Origin: Rhizobium sp. CIAT894 | GTDB lineage: Bacteria > Pseudomonadota > Alphaproteobacteria > Rhizobiales > Rhizobiaceae | DNA: 64,000 bases | Assembly (NCBI RefSeq): GCF_000172795.2 | Contig: NZ_CP020947.1 | Span: 3,624,501-3,688,500 of the forward strand | Direction of reading: 5' to 3' | In this document: piece after piece, positions 28,191 through 37,409 of the stretch | Layout of the letters: the number at the start of each line of letters is the position of its first letter | Position numbering within the stretch: position 1 is the first letter of the stretch | Position numbers and translations under genes: made by a program | Notes under the pieces: generated by a model | Seen by the model: only the letters and a program-made list of their open reading frames with translations | Told to the model about the DNA's origin: nothing | Databases searched by the model: none

Positions 28191-28216
28191 ACGGCCCGGG
28201 AAACCGGGCCGTTTTG
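28191..28216 (+). terminator. Rho-independent terminator after gap
   Basis: 9-bp stem ACGGCCCGG / CCGGGCCGT with GAAA loop followed by TTTT. Confidence 0.88.
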
Positions 28217-28298
28217 TTATAGGCGCCTGAAGCCAGTCATGGCATCGTTGATGACCCCCGGAGCCGCATCGCCATCCGGAGGAGATAAAGAGGGACGG

Positions 28299-28613
28299 AT
28301 GGATTACTTTACCGTTGAAATCGCTGGCCGCGCCGTCGCCAGCTTTCGCTCGAAAAACCATGAGGAAGCGACGCATTTCTTCGAGGCGGAAGATTTTCGC
28401 GACGACCTGACCATTCTCGAGTCCGAAGGCAAGCCGCTTTGGGATCGCAAGGCGACGCTCAGCCTGCGCAAGGCGACCGCTGAGGAAGCCAGCGAAGTCG
28501 AGCACGCCTATGAATTCGACGACGATCCCGAACGGACCATCGACGACGAGTTCGTGGTTTTCCTGGTCCCGGTCGAAGATCTGACCGATGAGGACGAGGA
28601 CACCGAAGACTGA
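28299..28613 (+). CDS. Conserved hypothetical acidic protein
   Basis: Encodes 104 residues, strongly acidic toward the C terminus (PVEDLTDEDEDTED). The start MDYFTVEIAGRAVASFRS is preceded by a good AGGAG site. A small alpha/beta domain is suggested by the alternating hydrophobic pattern in the first 60 residues. I do not recognise the function. It stands alone between the gap terminator and a tiny membrane-protein gene. Confidence 0.7.
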   Translation: MDYFTVEIAGRAVASFRSKNHEEATHFFEAEDFRDDLTILESEGKPLWDRKATLSLRKATAEEASEVEHAYEFDDDPERTIDDEFVVFLVPVEDLTDEDEDTED

Positions 28614-28810
28614 ACGGCGATCCGCGTTTTTCCGGTTTCGAAAGCCACATCGAAGCGACGGCTTCGATGTGGCGTTGCCGCTCGCAGGCCAGGATGGCGG
28701 TGCAATTTCCCCGTTGCTTCGAGAATTGGCAATCCACTGCCCAAGCGTGATAGATTGAGAAAATACGCAGCGCTGCACACTGGCTGAAATGATCCAAGTG
28801 GAGGTGATAA

Positions 28811-28990
28811 ATGGCAGAGGCACAAAAACGCTTGTCCCAGACCACCCTCAAGCGGCGGCAGCGATTTCACCCCAAGCGGGATGTCCGACCTGCTGTGTTG
28901 GCAAAGGCCAATCGCCTGGTCATCTGGGTTGCCGCGTTCATCGGCCTCTCGTTTCTAGCCATCCTCATACTTCAGGCAGTGTTGGGATAG
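28811..28990 (+). CDS. 59-residue single-helix membrane protein
   Basis: ATG at 28811 with a strong Shine-Dalgarno (GGAGGTGAT, 28799-28807). The first 35 residues are very basic (QKRLSQTTLKRRQRFHPKR), followed by one transmembrane helix (LVIWVAAFIGLSFLAILIL) and a short tail. The basic N terminus points to the cytoplasm. The function is unknown; such proteins often bind or regulate larger membrane complexes. Confidence 0.65.
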   Translation: MAEAQKRLSQTTLKRRQRFHPKRDVRPAVLAKANRLVIWVAAFIGLSFLAILILQAVLG

Positions 28991-29110
28991 CAGAGCACCG
29001 GTCGGCCGCTTCTGGCACAAAACGACAGCCGGTTGCCCTCGCCGGGCGGCCGGCATTTTCCCACCCGATATCCTCTCCGCATCCGCCCACGACAAAACGG
29101 CAACCGCAAT

Positions 29111-29563
29111 ATGGAATGGATTATAGAGATTGGGACTATAAAAGATGTTGAGCCATGGGCGCAGCTTCGTGTTGCGCTATGGCCGCATCACTCGCTTGAA
29201 GATCACCGAGCCGAGTTGCGCCGGGCGTTTCTTTCAGGAAGTGGAGATGCCGTCGCGTTCATCGCTCGAAATGCAGCGAATGAAACCGTCGGCTTTGCTG
29301 AGGCCACTTTGCGGCATGATTACGTGAATGGCTGCAGTAGCTCGCCCGTTCTATTCCTCGAAGGGATTTATATCAGGCCCGTTGACAGGCGAAAGGGTAT
29401 CGCAGGATTGCTTTGCAATGCCGTTGCCGATTGGGGGAGGTCGCTTGGGTGTGTTGAGTTTGGCTCTGACGCGCCACTTGAGAATTCGGCAAGCCATGCG
29501 CTCCATACCGCTTTAGGATTTCAGGAGACACAGCGCGTCGTGTTCTTCCGAAAGCCACTCTAG
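29111..29563 (+). CDS. GNAT acetyltransferase resembling aminoglycoside 6'-N-acetyltransferases (AAC(6')-I)
   Basis: Encodes 150 residues. The layout follows the AAC(6')-I group closely: WAQLRVALWPHHS near the start, GFAEATLRHDYVNG, SSPVLFLEGIYIRP, the acetyl-CoA loop DRRKGIAGLL, EFGSDAPLENSASHALH and GFQETQRVVFFRKPL at the end. AAC(6')-I enzymes acetylate the 6'-amino group of kanamycin and related drugs; the natural substrate in rhizobia is unknown. The coding sequence is visibly richer in A+T than its neighbours, suggesting acquisition. Its TAG stop forms the first bases of a dispersed palindrome that follows. Confidence 0.82.
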   Translation: MEWIIEIGTIKDVEPWAQLRVALWPHHSLEDHRAELRRAFLSGSGDAVAFIARNAANETVGFAEATLRHDYVNGCSSSPVLFLEGIYIRPVDRRKGIAGLLCNAVADWGRSLGCVEFGSDAPLENSASHALHTALGFQETQRVVFFRKPL

Positions 29564-29670
29564 AGCATGATGCCGAAAGTGTGAGCGGTTTTCGGACGAC
29601 ATCATGCTCTAACTCTTTAATTGAGAACAGGATGATTTTAGGCCGACCGGGCCTAAAATCATCCTGTTCT
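29561..29670. repeat. Composite rhizobial palindrome, copy 1 (A-B order)
   Basis: Element A: TAGAGCATGATG (29561-29572) and CATCATGCTCTA (29600-29611) with an inner GCGGTTTTCGGA core. Element B: a perfect 20-bp inverted repeat, AGAACAGGATGATTTTAGGC (29624-29643) and its complement at 29651-29670, with a 7-base loop. The same pair occurs in inverted orientation at 42169-42281. Confidence 0.9.
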
Positions 29671-30007
29671 AGGGCTGGGCGTGAAAGGAGGAGCGTGTCT
29701 GATCCTGTTGCCATTTGCAGAGACCGGCAGGAAAAATTCGAGCCTTTCTCTTTTGCCCTGCTCTCGCCTGATTTTCCTATACATTCTTTATAGAGAATTT
29801 TTCCCGTAGCATTCCAATTCGGCTGGCCGTCCGGCAGCCGTCCAGCAGCATGATGCAGCATCGCGACGAGGTTAAGCCGCAAGGCCTACCCTTCTCTGGC
29901 GTTTTGCCGTTTACTGTTGGGCCGCCGCGCGCGAGGGAGAGTTTCGAATAAAGCGGATCGGTCCGGGGTGGCTATATTCGCAAAGCAGTCGTTGGAAAGG
30001 GGTGGGC
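29671..30007. other. Intergenic stretch before the antiporter gene
   Basis: About 340 bases with no supported gene. A TATACATTC-TTTATAGAG stretch near 29780-29797 might carry a -10 element for the antiporter, but no convincing -35 is seen. Confidence 0.35.
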
Positions 30008-31882
30008 ATGGAAGCGTTCTATATCGTGGTGCTGGTCTCGACGGCGCTCGTGCTTCTTGCCGCTTTTTCAAGCCTGCTCGCCTTTCGCTTCGGCGCGCCC
30101 CTGCTGCTGCTTTTCCTGATGATCGGTCTTGCTGCCGGCGTCGACGGCCTCGGCATCGAGTTCAGCAACAATTACCTCGCCTATATTCTCGGCTCCATCG
30201 CGCTGGCCGTCATCCTGTTCGATTCCGGCTTCGGCACGCCGATGCAGGCCTTCCGGCTGGCGGCCGTACCCTCTCTGGCCATGTCTTCGGTCGGCGTGCT
30301 GATCACTGCTTCGCTCTTTGCCTTCGCCGCCACATGGCTTTTGAACTTCACCTGGCTGGAAGGCCTGCTGCTCGGTTCGATCGTCGCATCGACCGATGCC
30401 GCCGCCGTCTTCTTCCTGCTACGCATCGGTGGCATCAACATCCGCGACAAAGTGCGCTCGACGCTGGAGGTCGAGTCCGGCACCAACGATCCGATGGCGA
30501 TCTTCCTCACCATCGCTCTTGTCGAAGTGCTGGCGAGCGGCGAGCGCTATGCCGGGATCAATATCGGCATGCTGGCCATGTTCGTGCAGCAGATGGGCCT
30601 CGGCGTCATTCTCGGCCTGCTCGGCGGCATGATGATCGTGCTGATCGTCAGCAAGCTCGATACCGATCGCGGTCTGACGCCGATCTTCGTGCTGGCGCTT
30701 GCCCTGCTGGTCTTCTCCTTTACCGGTGCTGTCGGCGGCAGCGGTTTCCTCGCCGTCTATGTCGCCGGCATCTATGCCGGAAATCGGAAGATGCAGGCGA
30801 TCGGCACCATCAAGCGCTTCCAGGACGGGATGACGTGGCTCGCGCAGATCATCATGTTCCTGGTGCTCGGCCTGCTCGCCACACCGTCGCAATTCCCTGC
30901 AATCATCGTCCCAGCAATCCTGCTTGCCCTCTTCCTGATCTTCGTCGCCCGGCCGCTGGCGGTCTGGCTGTCGCTGCTTCCCTTCGATTATACGCAGCAG
31001 GAAATCGGTTTCGTCGCCTGGGTTGGTCTGCGCGGTGCAGTCTCCATCCTGCTGGCGATCATGCCGATCCTCGGCAAGCTGGAAAACGGCCAGATCTATT
31101 TCAACACCGCCTTCATTATCGTGCTCGTCTCCCTGCTCGTCCAGGGCTGGACGATCAAGCCCGTCGCCAAAAAGCTCGGCCTGATCATCCCGCCGCGCAT
31201 CGGCGCCGTCGACAAGGTCGAGGTCGACCTGCCGGGGGCCGCCAACCACGAACTGCTTTCCTATCGCGTCATCAAGGATAGCCCGGTGCTGCGCGGCGAG
31301 CGCATTCCGCGCTGGGCGACACCCTCGCTCGTCATCCGCGACGGCAAGTCGATGCGCTATCAATATGCCGGGCGGCTGCGGGAGCACGATCTCGTCTATC
31401 TCTTCATCGTGCCGAGCTATTCCCGCCTGCTCGACCGGCTCTTTGCCAGCCGTGCGCCGGTGGATGAAGACGATGCCGAATTTTTCGGTGCCTTCGCGCT
31501 CTCCCCCGCCCGCCCCGCCGCCGACCTCGATGCCGCCTATGGCCCGGGCCTGCTGAACGAATCCGAAAAGGGCCTGACGATCGCCGAGCTGATGCGGCAG
31601 CGCCTTGGCGGCAAGGCCGATTATGCCGACCGCATCCGCCTCGGCTCGATCATCCTCATCGTCCGCGATCTCGATGAGCATGACCACATCACCTCCGTCG
31701 GCATGTCTCTCGAAGCGGTCGAACCGGCGATCACGCTACCGATCTTCATCAATCTCAAGGACATCATTCAGCGCGTCCGCGACCGGCTGAAGGGACGCCG
31801 GAGCCGCGAAACCAAGGCCTCCGAAACCACCCCGAAAGCGTCGGCCGGACGCGACGAAGCCACACGCGAAAACGGCCGCTGA
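30008..31882 (+). CDS. K+/H+ (Na+/H+) antiporter of the NhaP2/CvrA type
   Basis: Encodes 624 residues. About 12-13 membrane helices in the first 400 residues carry the CPA-type core (LILLFLMIGLAAG-like start, ILFDSGFGT, GSIVASTDAAAVFFLL, and EVESGTNDPMAIFLT with the ion-site Asp). Next comes a cytoplasmic TrkA-C-like region (YRVIKDSPVLRGERIP) and a CorC/HlyC-like end. This matches NhaP2/CvrA, which exchanges K+ (or Na+) for H+ and helps volume control. The ATG at 30008 fits the AAAGGGG ribosome site better than the GTG at 30002. pgk starts 69 bases downstream. Confidence 0.9.
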   Translation: MEAFYIVVLVSTALVLLAAFSSLLAFRFGAPLLLLFLMIGLAAGVDGLGIEFSNNYLAYILGSIALAVILFDSGFGTPMQAFRLAAVPSLAMSSVGVLITASLFAFAATWLLNFTWLEGLLLGSIVASTDAAAVFFLLRIGGINIRDKVRSTLEVESGTNDPMAIFLTIALVEVLASGERYAGINIGMLAMFVQQMGLGVILGLLGGMMIVLIVSKLDTDRGLTPIFVLALALLVFSFTGAVGGSGFLAVYVAGIYAGNRKMQAIGTIKRFQDGMTWLAQIIMFLVLGLLATPSQFPAIIVPAILLALFLIFVARPLAVWLSLLPFDYTQQEIGFVAWVGLRGAVSILLAIMPILGKLENGQIYFNTAFIIVLVSLLVQGWTIKPVAKKLGLIIPPRIGAVDKVEVDLPGAANHELLSYRVIKDSPVLRGERIPRWATPSLVIRDGKSMRYQYAGRLREHDLVYLFIVPSYSRLLDRLFASRAPVDEDDAEFFGAFALSPARPAADLDAAYGPGLLNESEKGLTIAELMRQRLGGKADYADRIRLGSIILIVRDLDEHDHITSVGMSLEAVEPAITLPIFINLKDIIQRVRDRLKGRRSRETKASETTPKASAGRDEATRENGR

Positions 31883-31951
31883 ACGCCTTGCGTCTGGAAT
31901 GATCCTTGCTATGGTCGGCGCAACTTTCGCCAACCAAGACTGGATCTGCCC

Positions 31952-33154
31952 ATGCCTTCTTTCAAGACCCTCGACGATCTCAACGACATCCGCGGCAAGC
32001 GCGTTCTCGTCCGCGTCGACCTCAACGTCCCGGTCAAGGACGGCAAGGTCACCGATACGACGCGCATCGAGCGTGTGGCGCCGACGATCCTTGAACTATC
32101 AGGCAAGGGCGCCAAGGTCATCCTGCTGGCCCATTTCGGCCGGCCGAAGGATGGCCCCTCGCCGGATCTGTCGCTGTCGCTGATCGCCCCTTCCGTCGAG
32201 GAAGTGCTCGATCATGCGGTGCTGACGGCCTCCGACAGCATCGGCGAAGCCACCGCTGCCGCCGTCGCGGCGATGAATGACGGCGACATCCTGCTTCTGG
32301 AAAACACCCGCTTCCACAAGGGCGAGGAAAAGAACGATCCCGATTTCACCAAGGCGCTTGCCGCCAACGGCGATATCTATGTCAACGATGCCTTCTCCGC
32401 CGCCCATCGCGCCCATGCCTCGACGGAAGGCCTTGCTCATCACCTGCCGGCCTATGCCGGCCGCACCATGCAGGCCGAGCTGGAAGCGCTGGAAAAGGGC
32501 CTCGGCGCTCCCGCCCGCCCGGTTGTCGCGATCGTCGGCGGCGCCAAGGTCTCGACCAAGATCGACCTCCTGATGAACCTCGTGAAGAAAGTCGACGCGC
32601 TCGTCATCGGCGGCGGCATGGCCAATACCTTCATCGCTGCCCGCGGCACCAATGTCGGCAAGTCGCTCTGCGAACATGATCTCGCCGAAACCGCCCGGCA
32701 GATCATGATCGAGGCCGCGACAGCAGGCTGCGCCATCATCCTGCCGGAAGACGGCGTGATTGCCCGCGAGTTCAAGGCAGGTGCGGCCAATGAGACGGTC
32801 GATATCAACGCCATTCCGGCCGATGCCATGGTGCTCGATGTCGGGTCGAAATCGGTCGAAGCCATCAACGCCTGGATTGAGCGCGCTTCGACCCTCGTAT
32901 GGAATGGCCCGCTCGGCGCCTTCGAGATCGAACCTTTCGACGCCGCAACCGTCGCTGCCGCGAAATACGCCGCAGAGCGCACTGCGGCCGGCAAGCTCAC
33001 CTCCGTTGCCGGCGGCGGCGACACCGTCTCGGCGCTCAACCATGCCGGCGTTGCCGACGATTTCACCTATGTCTCCACAGCCGGCGGCGCTTTCCTCGAA
33101 TGGATGGAGGGCAAGGAGCTTCCGGGCGTCGCCGTCCTTAACGCCGGCCGATAG
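31952..33154 (+). CDS. pgk: Phosphoglycerate kinase
   Basis: Encodes 400 residues. The N-terminal [17 protein letters not shown] is the PGK signature, with LAHFGRPKD, the ATP-site [15 protein letters not shown] near residue 190 and [11 protein letters not shown] near residue 350. It makes ATP from 1,3-bisphosphoglycerate. It is part of a central-carbon block with tkt, gap and fba; the antiporter and small genes separate it from gap. Confidence 0.98.
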   Translation: MPSFKTLDDLNDIRGKRVLVRVDLNVPVKDGKVTDTTRIERVAPTILELSGKGAKVILLAHFGRPKDGPSPDLSLSLIAPSVEEVLDHAVLTASDSIGEATAAAVAAMNDGDILLLENTRFHKGEEKNDPDFTKALAANGDIYVNDAFSAAHRAHASTEGLAHHLPAYAGRTMQAELEALEKGLGAPARPVVAIVGGAKVSTKIDLLMNLVKKVDALVIGGGMANTFIAARGTNVGKSLCEHDLAETARQIMIEAATAGCAIILPEDGVIAREFKAGAANETVDINAIPADAMVLDVGSKSVEAINAWIERASTLVWNGPLGAFEIEPFDAATVAAAKYAAERTAAGKLTSVAGGGDTVSALNHAGVADDFTYVSTAGGAFLEWMEGKELPGVAVLNAGR

Positions 33155-33256
33155 CACCAAAACCCGATTTGACAGGTTTTACATGTGGATAGATCGCGGG
33201 AGCTAAGGCGCTTCCGCGGTCATTTGCTCAAGAGCCGGAAAAAATCCCATTTTTTC

Positions 33257-33283
33257 AAACGATTGAATTGATTTCAATCGTTT
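33257..33283. promoter_or_regulatory. Palindrome upstream of fba, candidate operator
   Basis: AAACGATTGAA (33257-33267), 5 bases, TTCAATCGTTT (33273-33283): a perfect 11-bp inverted repeat with no T run, 97 bases before the fba ATG. The symmetry and AT-rich arms resemble operators of LacI-type carbon regulators, but the cognate regulator is not identified. Confidence 0.5.
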
Positions 33284-33379
33284 CAGTGACTTAGCCTTCC
33301 ATTTTCCTCCCTATAAACTTCTGTTATCGCCGTCCTATATTCTTAAACCGCCGATGTTTCATGCTGTGGAGAGAACGAG

Positions 33380-34405
33380 ATGAGCGAACGACTGGAAGAC
33401 ATTGCAGTGCAGATGGTTGCAGGCGGCCGGGGACTGCTTGCGGCAGATGAATCCACCTCCACCATCAAGAAGCGCTTCGACACGATCAACCTTGAATCGA
33501 CGGAAACGAGCCGCCGCGACTACCGCGAGATGCTCTTCCGCTCCGACGAGGCAATGAAGAAATATATCTCCGGCGTCATCCTCTACGAAGAGACGCTGTT
33601 CCAGAAGGCTGCCGACGGCACGCCCTTCGTCGACATCATCCGCGCTGCCGGCTCCATTCCCGGCATCAAGGTCGATACCGGCGCCAAGCCGATGGCCAAA
33701 TATCCCGGCGAAACCATCACCGAAGGCCTTGATGGCCTCGGCGAACGCCTTGCCCGCTATTATGAAGCCGGCGCCCGTTTCGCCAAGTGGCGCGGCGTCA
33801 TCGCCATCTCCTCGACGCTGCCGACCCGCGGCTCGGTCCGCGCCAACGCTCAGGCGCTCGCCCGCTATGCGGCTCTTTGCCAAGAAGCCAAGATCGTTCC
33901 GATCGTCGAGCCGGAATGCCTGATGGACGGCAAGCCGGGCGACCACAATATCGACCGCTGCGCCGAAGTCACCGAATCCACGCTGCGCATCGTTTTTGAG
34001 GAACTGGCCGATGCCCGCGTCAGCCTCGAAGGCATGATCCTGAAGCCGAACATGGTCATCGACGGCAAGAACGCCCGCAAGGCCTCGGTCGCCGAAGTCG
34101 CCGAACGCACCGTGCAGGTGCTGAAGCGCACCGTTCCGTCAGCGGTTCCCGGCATCGCCTTCCTCTCCGGCGGCCAGTCGACCGAAGAAGCGAGCGCGCA
34201 CCTTTCCGCCATCAATGCCACGGCCGACCTGCCCTGGTTCGTCACCTTCTCCTACGGCCGCGCCCTGCAGGACAGCGCGCTCAAGGCCTGGAACGGCAAG
34301 CCGGAAAACGTCGCCGCCGGCCAGCGCGAATTCACCCACCGCGCCGAGATGAACAGCCTTGCCGCCAAGGGCAGCTGGAAGAAGGACCTGGAAAAGGCCG
34401 CCTGA
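33380..34405 (+). CDS. fba: Class I fructose-bisphosphate aldolase
   Basis: Encodes 341 residues. The class I Schiff-base architecture is visible: GRGLLAADESTSTIKKRF at the start, VEPECLMDG near residue 175, and the lysine in GMILKPNMVIDGK near residue 220. The later AFLSGGQSTEEA and FSYGRALQ are typical. It interconverts fructose 1,6-bisphosphate and triose phosphates without a metal ion. A 225-base upstream region with a perfect palindrome separates it from pgk, so it may have its own control. Confidence 0.95.
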   Translation: MSERLEDIAVQMVAGGRGLLAADESTSTIKKRFDTINLESTETSRRDYREMLFRSDEAMKKYISGVILYEETLFQKAADGTPFVDIIRAAGSIPGIKVDTGAKPMAKYPGETITEGLDGLGERLARYYEAGARFAKWRGVIAISSTLPTRGSVRANAQALARYAALCQEAKIVPIVEPECLMDGKPGDHNIDRCAEVTESTLRIVFEELADARVSLEGMILKPNMVIDGKNARKASVAEVAERTVQVLKRTVPSAVPGIAFLSGGQSTEEASAHLSAINATADLPWFVTFSYGRALQDSALKAWNGKPENVAAGQREFTHRAEMNSLAAKGSWKKDLEKAA

Positions 34406-34804
34406 GTTTTTGCATTTGAGATTCGGGCGGGGCGGCAACCACAACGTTGCCGCTCTTGCCTAATCCCCTCGCCTCCCTCGCAACTTCTGTGTCCGTGACA
34501 TTGAGGGAGGAACTCAGCGCCGCCACATACCCCTTCTCCCCAGCGGGGAGAAGATGCCGGCAGGCAGATGAGGGGGCCACACGGCACAGCATTGATTGCC
34601 CTGCTCGCTCAGCACAAATAACAAATGTTCTGCCGTGCGGCCCCCTCATCCGACCCTTCGGGCCACCTTCTCCCCGCTGGGGAGAAGGGAGTAACCAACC
34701 CAACGCACCAGCTCCCATCTCCTCATTGTCTCGGCGACAAGAAACCGCTTCGTCCCGCGAAAAATCGTGATTATTCATAACGGCCCGCCACAACAGGAGC
34801 CGCG
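34406..34804. repeat. Intergenic region with a RIME-type palindromic element
   Basis: The core at about 34528-34692 is a large imperfect inverted repeat. The left arm is CCCTTCTCCCCAGCGGGGAG (34531-34550), then AGATGAGGGGGCC, then ACGGCACAGCAT. The right arm mirrors these: TCTGCCGT, GGCCCCCTCAT and CTTCTCCCCGCTGGGGAGAA. This sequence type is the rhizobial intergenic mosaic element family. No gene is supported in the rest of the gap. Confidence 0.8.
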
Positions 34805-35728
34805 ATGAACACCCTCCCCTACGTCACCGTCGATGTCTTCACGTCCACCCGTTTCGAGGGCAATCCGCTTGCCGTCATATCGGATGCCCGCGGTCTGAGC
34901 GATGCGGCGATGCAGAGGATCGCCACCGAGTTCAACTATTCCGAAGTCACCTTCGTCCTGCCGCCTGAAGACCCAGAGAATTCCGCCCGCGTGCGCATCT
35001 TCACTCCGACGATGGAGATCCCCTTTGCCGGCCATCCGAATGTCGGCACTGCCTATGTGCTCGGCCAGCAGGTGGAGATCTTCGGCAAGCCGGTCGGCGA
35101 CAAGCTGCGCTTCGAGGAAGAAGCCGGCATCGTTGAGGTTGAGCTGAGACGCGGCGAAGGAAGGGTCGCGGCAACAGCCATCCGCGCGCCGCAGCCGCTG
35201 ACGGTCGGCGATACCATTGCCGAGGAAATCATCGCCCGCTGCATCGGGCTCGAACCCGGCGTCATCGTCAAAACCATCCACGCCCCGGTCTTCGCCTCGG
35301 TCGGCCTGAACTTCGCTGTCGCCGAATTGAGCGGGCTCGAGGCGCTCTCCGCCGCCCGCCCGAACCTTGCCGGTTTCCAGGCCGCCGCCGGCCGGCAGAC
35401 GACGAGCGGCCACGACTTCTCGCTCTTCGTCTATGCCAGGGCACCCGAAAATCCGTGGGCTATCCGCGCCCGCATGTTCGCGCCGCTGGACAACGTGCCC
35501 GAAGATCCGGCAACCGGCAGCGCTTCGGCCGCTCTCGGCGCCTATCTCGTCACGCTGGCGCCGGAGGCCGATATGAGTGCCCGCATGACCATCGAACAGG
35601 GCGTCGAAATGGGCCGCCGCAGCGTCATCACCCTCGACGTCGCAAAATCCGGCGGCATCGTCACCGATGTCGTGATCTCGGGAAGCTGCGTTTCCGTCAT
35701 GCGCGGCGAAATCATCCTGCGGGACTGA
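34805..35728 (+). CDS. PhzF-family isomerase
   Basis: Encodes 307 residues of the PhzF/diaminopimelate-epimerase fold. Markers are VDVFTSTRFEGNPLAV at the start, EFNYSEVTFVLPP with the catalytic Glu near residue 45, TPTMEIPFAGHPNVGTAYVL near residue 65 and EDPATGSASAALGAYL near residue 235. PhzF itself isomerises dihydrohydroxyanthranilate, but no phenazine genes are present, so the substrate here is unknown. It is a single gene after the RIME element. Confidence 0.92.
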   Translation: MNTLPYVTVDVFTSTRFEGNPLAVISDARGLSDAAMQRIATEFNYSEVTFVLPPEDPENSARVRIFTPTMEIPFAGHPNVGTAYVLGQQVEIFGKPVGDKLRFEEEAGIVEVELRRGEGRVAATAIRAPQPLTVGDTIAEEIIARCIGLEPGVIVKTIHAPVFASVGLNFAVAELSGLEALSAARPNLAGFQAAAGRQTTSGHDFSLFVYARAPENPWAIRARMFAPLDNVPEDPATGSASAALGAYLVTLAPEADMSARMTIEQGVEMGRRSVITLDVAKSGGIVTDVVISGSCVSVMRGEIILRD

Positions 35729-35756
35729 CGGCCGCATAGAGGCTTGAATCCGGGAC

Positions 35757-35921
35757 TTACATCAGGAAATCGCGCGAAAGCAGGGCCAACGCCCAGATGG
35801 CGAAAGCGATCAGCGCGATCTTCCAGAAATCCATTCGCCGCCTGAGGCCTGGAAGCCCGAGCGGCTTGATCACCTGTATCGCCATCGCAAGGATGAGCAA
35901 CAAGGCTATCAGCTTCGTCAT
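35757..35921 (-). CDS. 54-residue membrane protein
   Basis: The reverse frame from ATG 35921 encodes MTKLIALLLILAMAIQVIKP, then a basic turn (GLRRRMDFWK) and a second helix (IALIAFAIWALALLSRDF). The two hydrophobic segments and short basic linker indicate a small inner-membrane hairpin. The function is unknown. It is convergent with phzF (28 bases) and divergent from the MFS transporter gene. Confidence 0.6.
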   Translation of the reverse strand: MTKLIALLLILAMAIQVIKPLGLPGLRRRMDFWKIALIAFAIWALALLSRDFLM

Positions 35922-36094
35922 GCTTTATTTTTCCGTTTTTTTGGAATGTCACAGGACGGACATTTTTCCGCGCCAACACAGGATATCCACACGCCGTAAA
36001 GGCATTCCGGGGCACAATCAATCATCTTGAGGCTGGGCTGACGCGGCTTGCGCCTTATGTCCATGTCAAAATCACTGAGACCGAGTCTGGGGAA

Positions 36095-37408
36095 ATGAAG
36101 AGAAACCTGCTGTCCGTCGCCGCTTTGCTCTTTGGCACGCTCTTTCTTTTCATGGGCAATGGTCTGCAGGGCATCCTGCTCCCCGTGCGCGGCAATCTCG
36201 AAGGTTATGCAACGACGACGCTCGGTCTGCTCGGCACCTCGTGGGCGGGGGGCTTCGTCATCGGCTGCCTGGTGGCGCCGAAACTGGTGCGCCGCGTCGG
36301 CCATGTCAGAGCCTTCTCCGGCTTCATTTCGATCATCGCCATCATCGCGCTGGTCAGCGGCATCATCATCCATCCGGTCTGGTGGGTGGTGCTGCGCGCC
36401 GTCACCGGCTTCTCCACCGCCGGCACCTCGATGATCATCGAAAGCTGGCTGAACGAGCGCGCCAGCAATGAGAGCCGCGGCGCGATCTTCTCGCTCTATA
36501 TCGGCATCACGCTGCTCGGCGTCGTCGGCGGCCAGATGATGATCCCGCTCGAGGATGTGCGCACGCCGGTGCTGTTCATGATCTGCGGCATTTTCTATTG
36601 CATCGCCATGCTGCCGACGACGCTTTCGACCGCCGCTTCGCCGCAGCCGCTGAAGGCGGTGCGCCTCGACCTCCCGGCGCTCTATCGCAATTCGCCCGTC
36701 TCCTGCCTCGGCATCCTGCTCGTCGGCATCGCCAACGGTGCCTATGGCACGCTCGGCGCCGTCTTCGGCGCCGGCGCCGGCCTCTCCGACACCAGCATCG
36801 CCGTCATGATGAGCGCAACCATCTTCGCCGGCGCGTTGATGCAGCTGCCGGCCGGCCGGCTTTCCGATCGCATCGACCGGCGCTACGTGCTCGCCGCCAT
36901 GTCGGCGATCGCAGCCGTTGCCGGCTTGCTGATCTTCCTGCTCCACCCGACATCTCCAGCCTTGCTGATCGGGCTCGTCGTTCTCTACGGCGCGGTGGCG
37001 AACACGCTCTATCCGATCGCCGTCGCCCATGCGAACGACTTCGCTGCGGCGGAGGATTTCGTCAAGGTCTCCGGTGGCCTGCTGCTGCTCTACGGCATCG
37101 GCACGGTGATCGGTCCGACGATCGGAGGCCCCGTCATGTCGGTGATCACCCCGCATGCGCTCTTCCTCGTTACCGCCGTCGCCCACGTGCTGATCACCGT
37201 TTATGCCATCATCAGGAGCCGCATCCGCGCCGCCGTCCCGGCCGGCGATCGCGACGCCTACACGACGATCCCGACCGGCACCTCGCCGATGCTGACGCCG
37301 CAGAGCATGTCGCTTGCCGATCGCGGCCCCAAACCTCCTGAAACCGGCAAGGCTGCTGAAACCGGGAAGTCTCCCGAAAGCGGCGATCCTGCTGTAAAGT
37401 TCGGCTAG
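36095..37408 (+). CDS. MFS transporter (YcaD-like)
   Basis: Encodes 437 residues with 12 hydrophobic helices and the MFS loop motif after helix 2 (APKLVRRVGHVRAF). It matches the YcaD-like group: LFMGNGLQGILLPVRGNLEG at the start, SWLNERASNESRGAIFSLYI near residue 115 and GRLSDRIDRRYVLAAMS near residue 255. The C-terminal 45 residues are a Pro/Glu/Ser-rich cytoplasmic tail with short repeats (KPPETGKAAETGK). The transported substrate is unknown. Confidence 0.9.
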   Translation: MKRNLLSVAALLFGTLFLFMGNGLQGILLPVRGNLEGYATTTLGLLGTSWAGGFVIGCLVAPKLVRRVGHVRAFSGFISIIAIIALVSGIIIHPVWWVVLRAVTGFSTAGTSMIIESWLNERASNESRGAIFSLYIGITLLGVVGGQMMIPLEDVRTPVLFMICGIFYCIAMLPTTLSTAASPQPLKAVRLDLPALYRNSPVSCLGILLVGIANGAYGTLGAVFGAGAGLSDTSIAVMMSATIFAGALMQLPAGRLSDRIDRRYVLAAMSAIAAVAGLLIFLLHPTSPALLIGLVVLYGAVANTLYPIAVAHANDFAAAEDFVKVSGGLLLLYGIGTVIGPTIGGPVMSVITPHALFLVTAVAHVLITVYAIIRSRIRAAVPAGDRDAYTTIPTGTSPMLTPQSMSLADRGPKPPETGKAAETGKSPESGDPAVKFG

Positions 37409-37409
37409 C

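Noticed and set aside
36095..37408. Phenazine or other secondary-metabolite cluster around phzF
   Set aside because: Neighbours are an unrelated MFS transporter and repeats. PhzF-fold proteins are widespread without phenazine genes.
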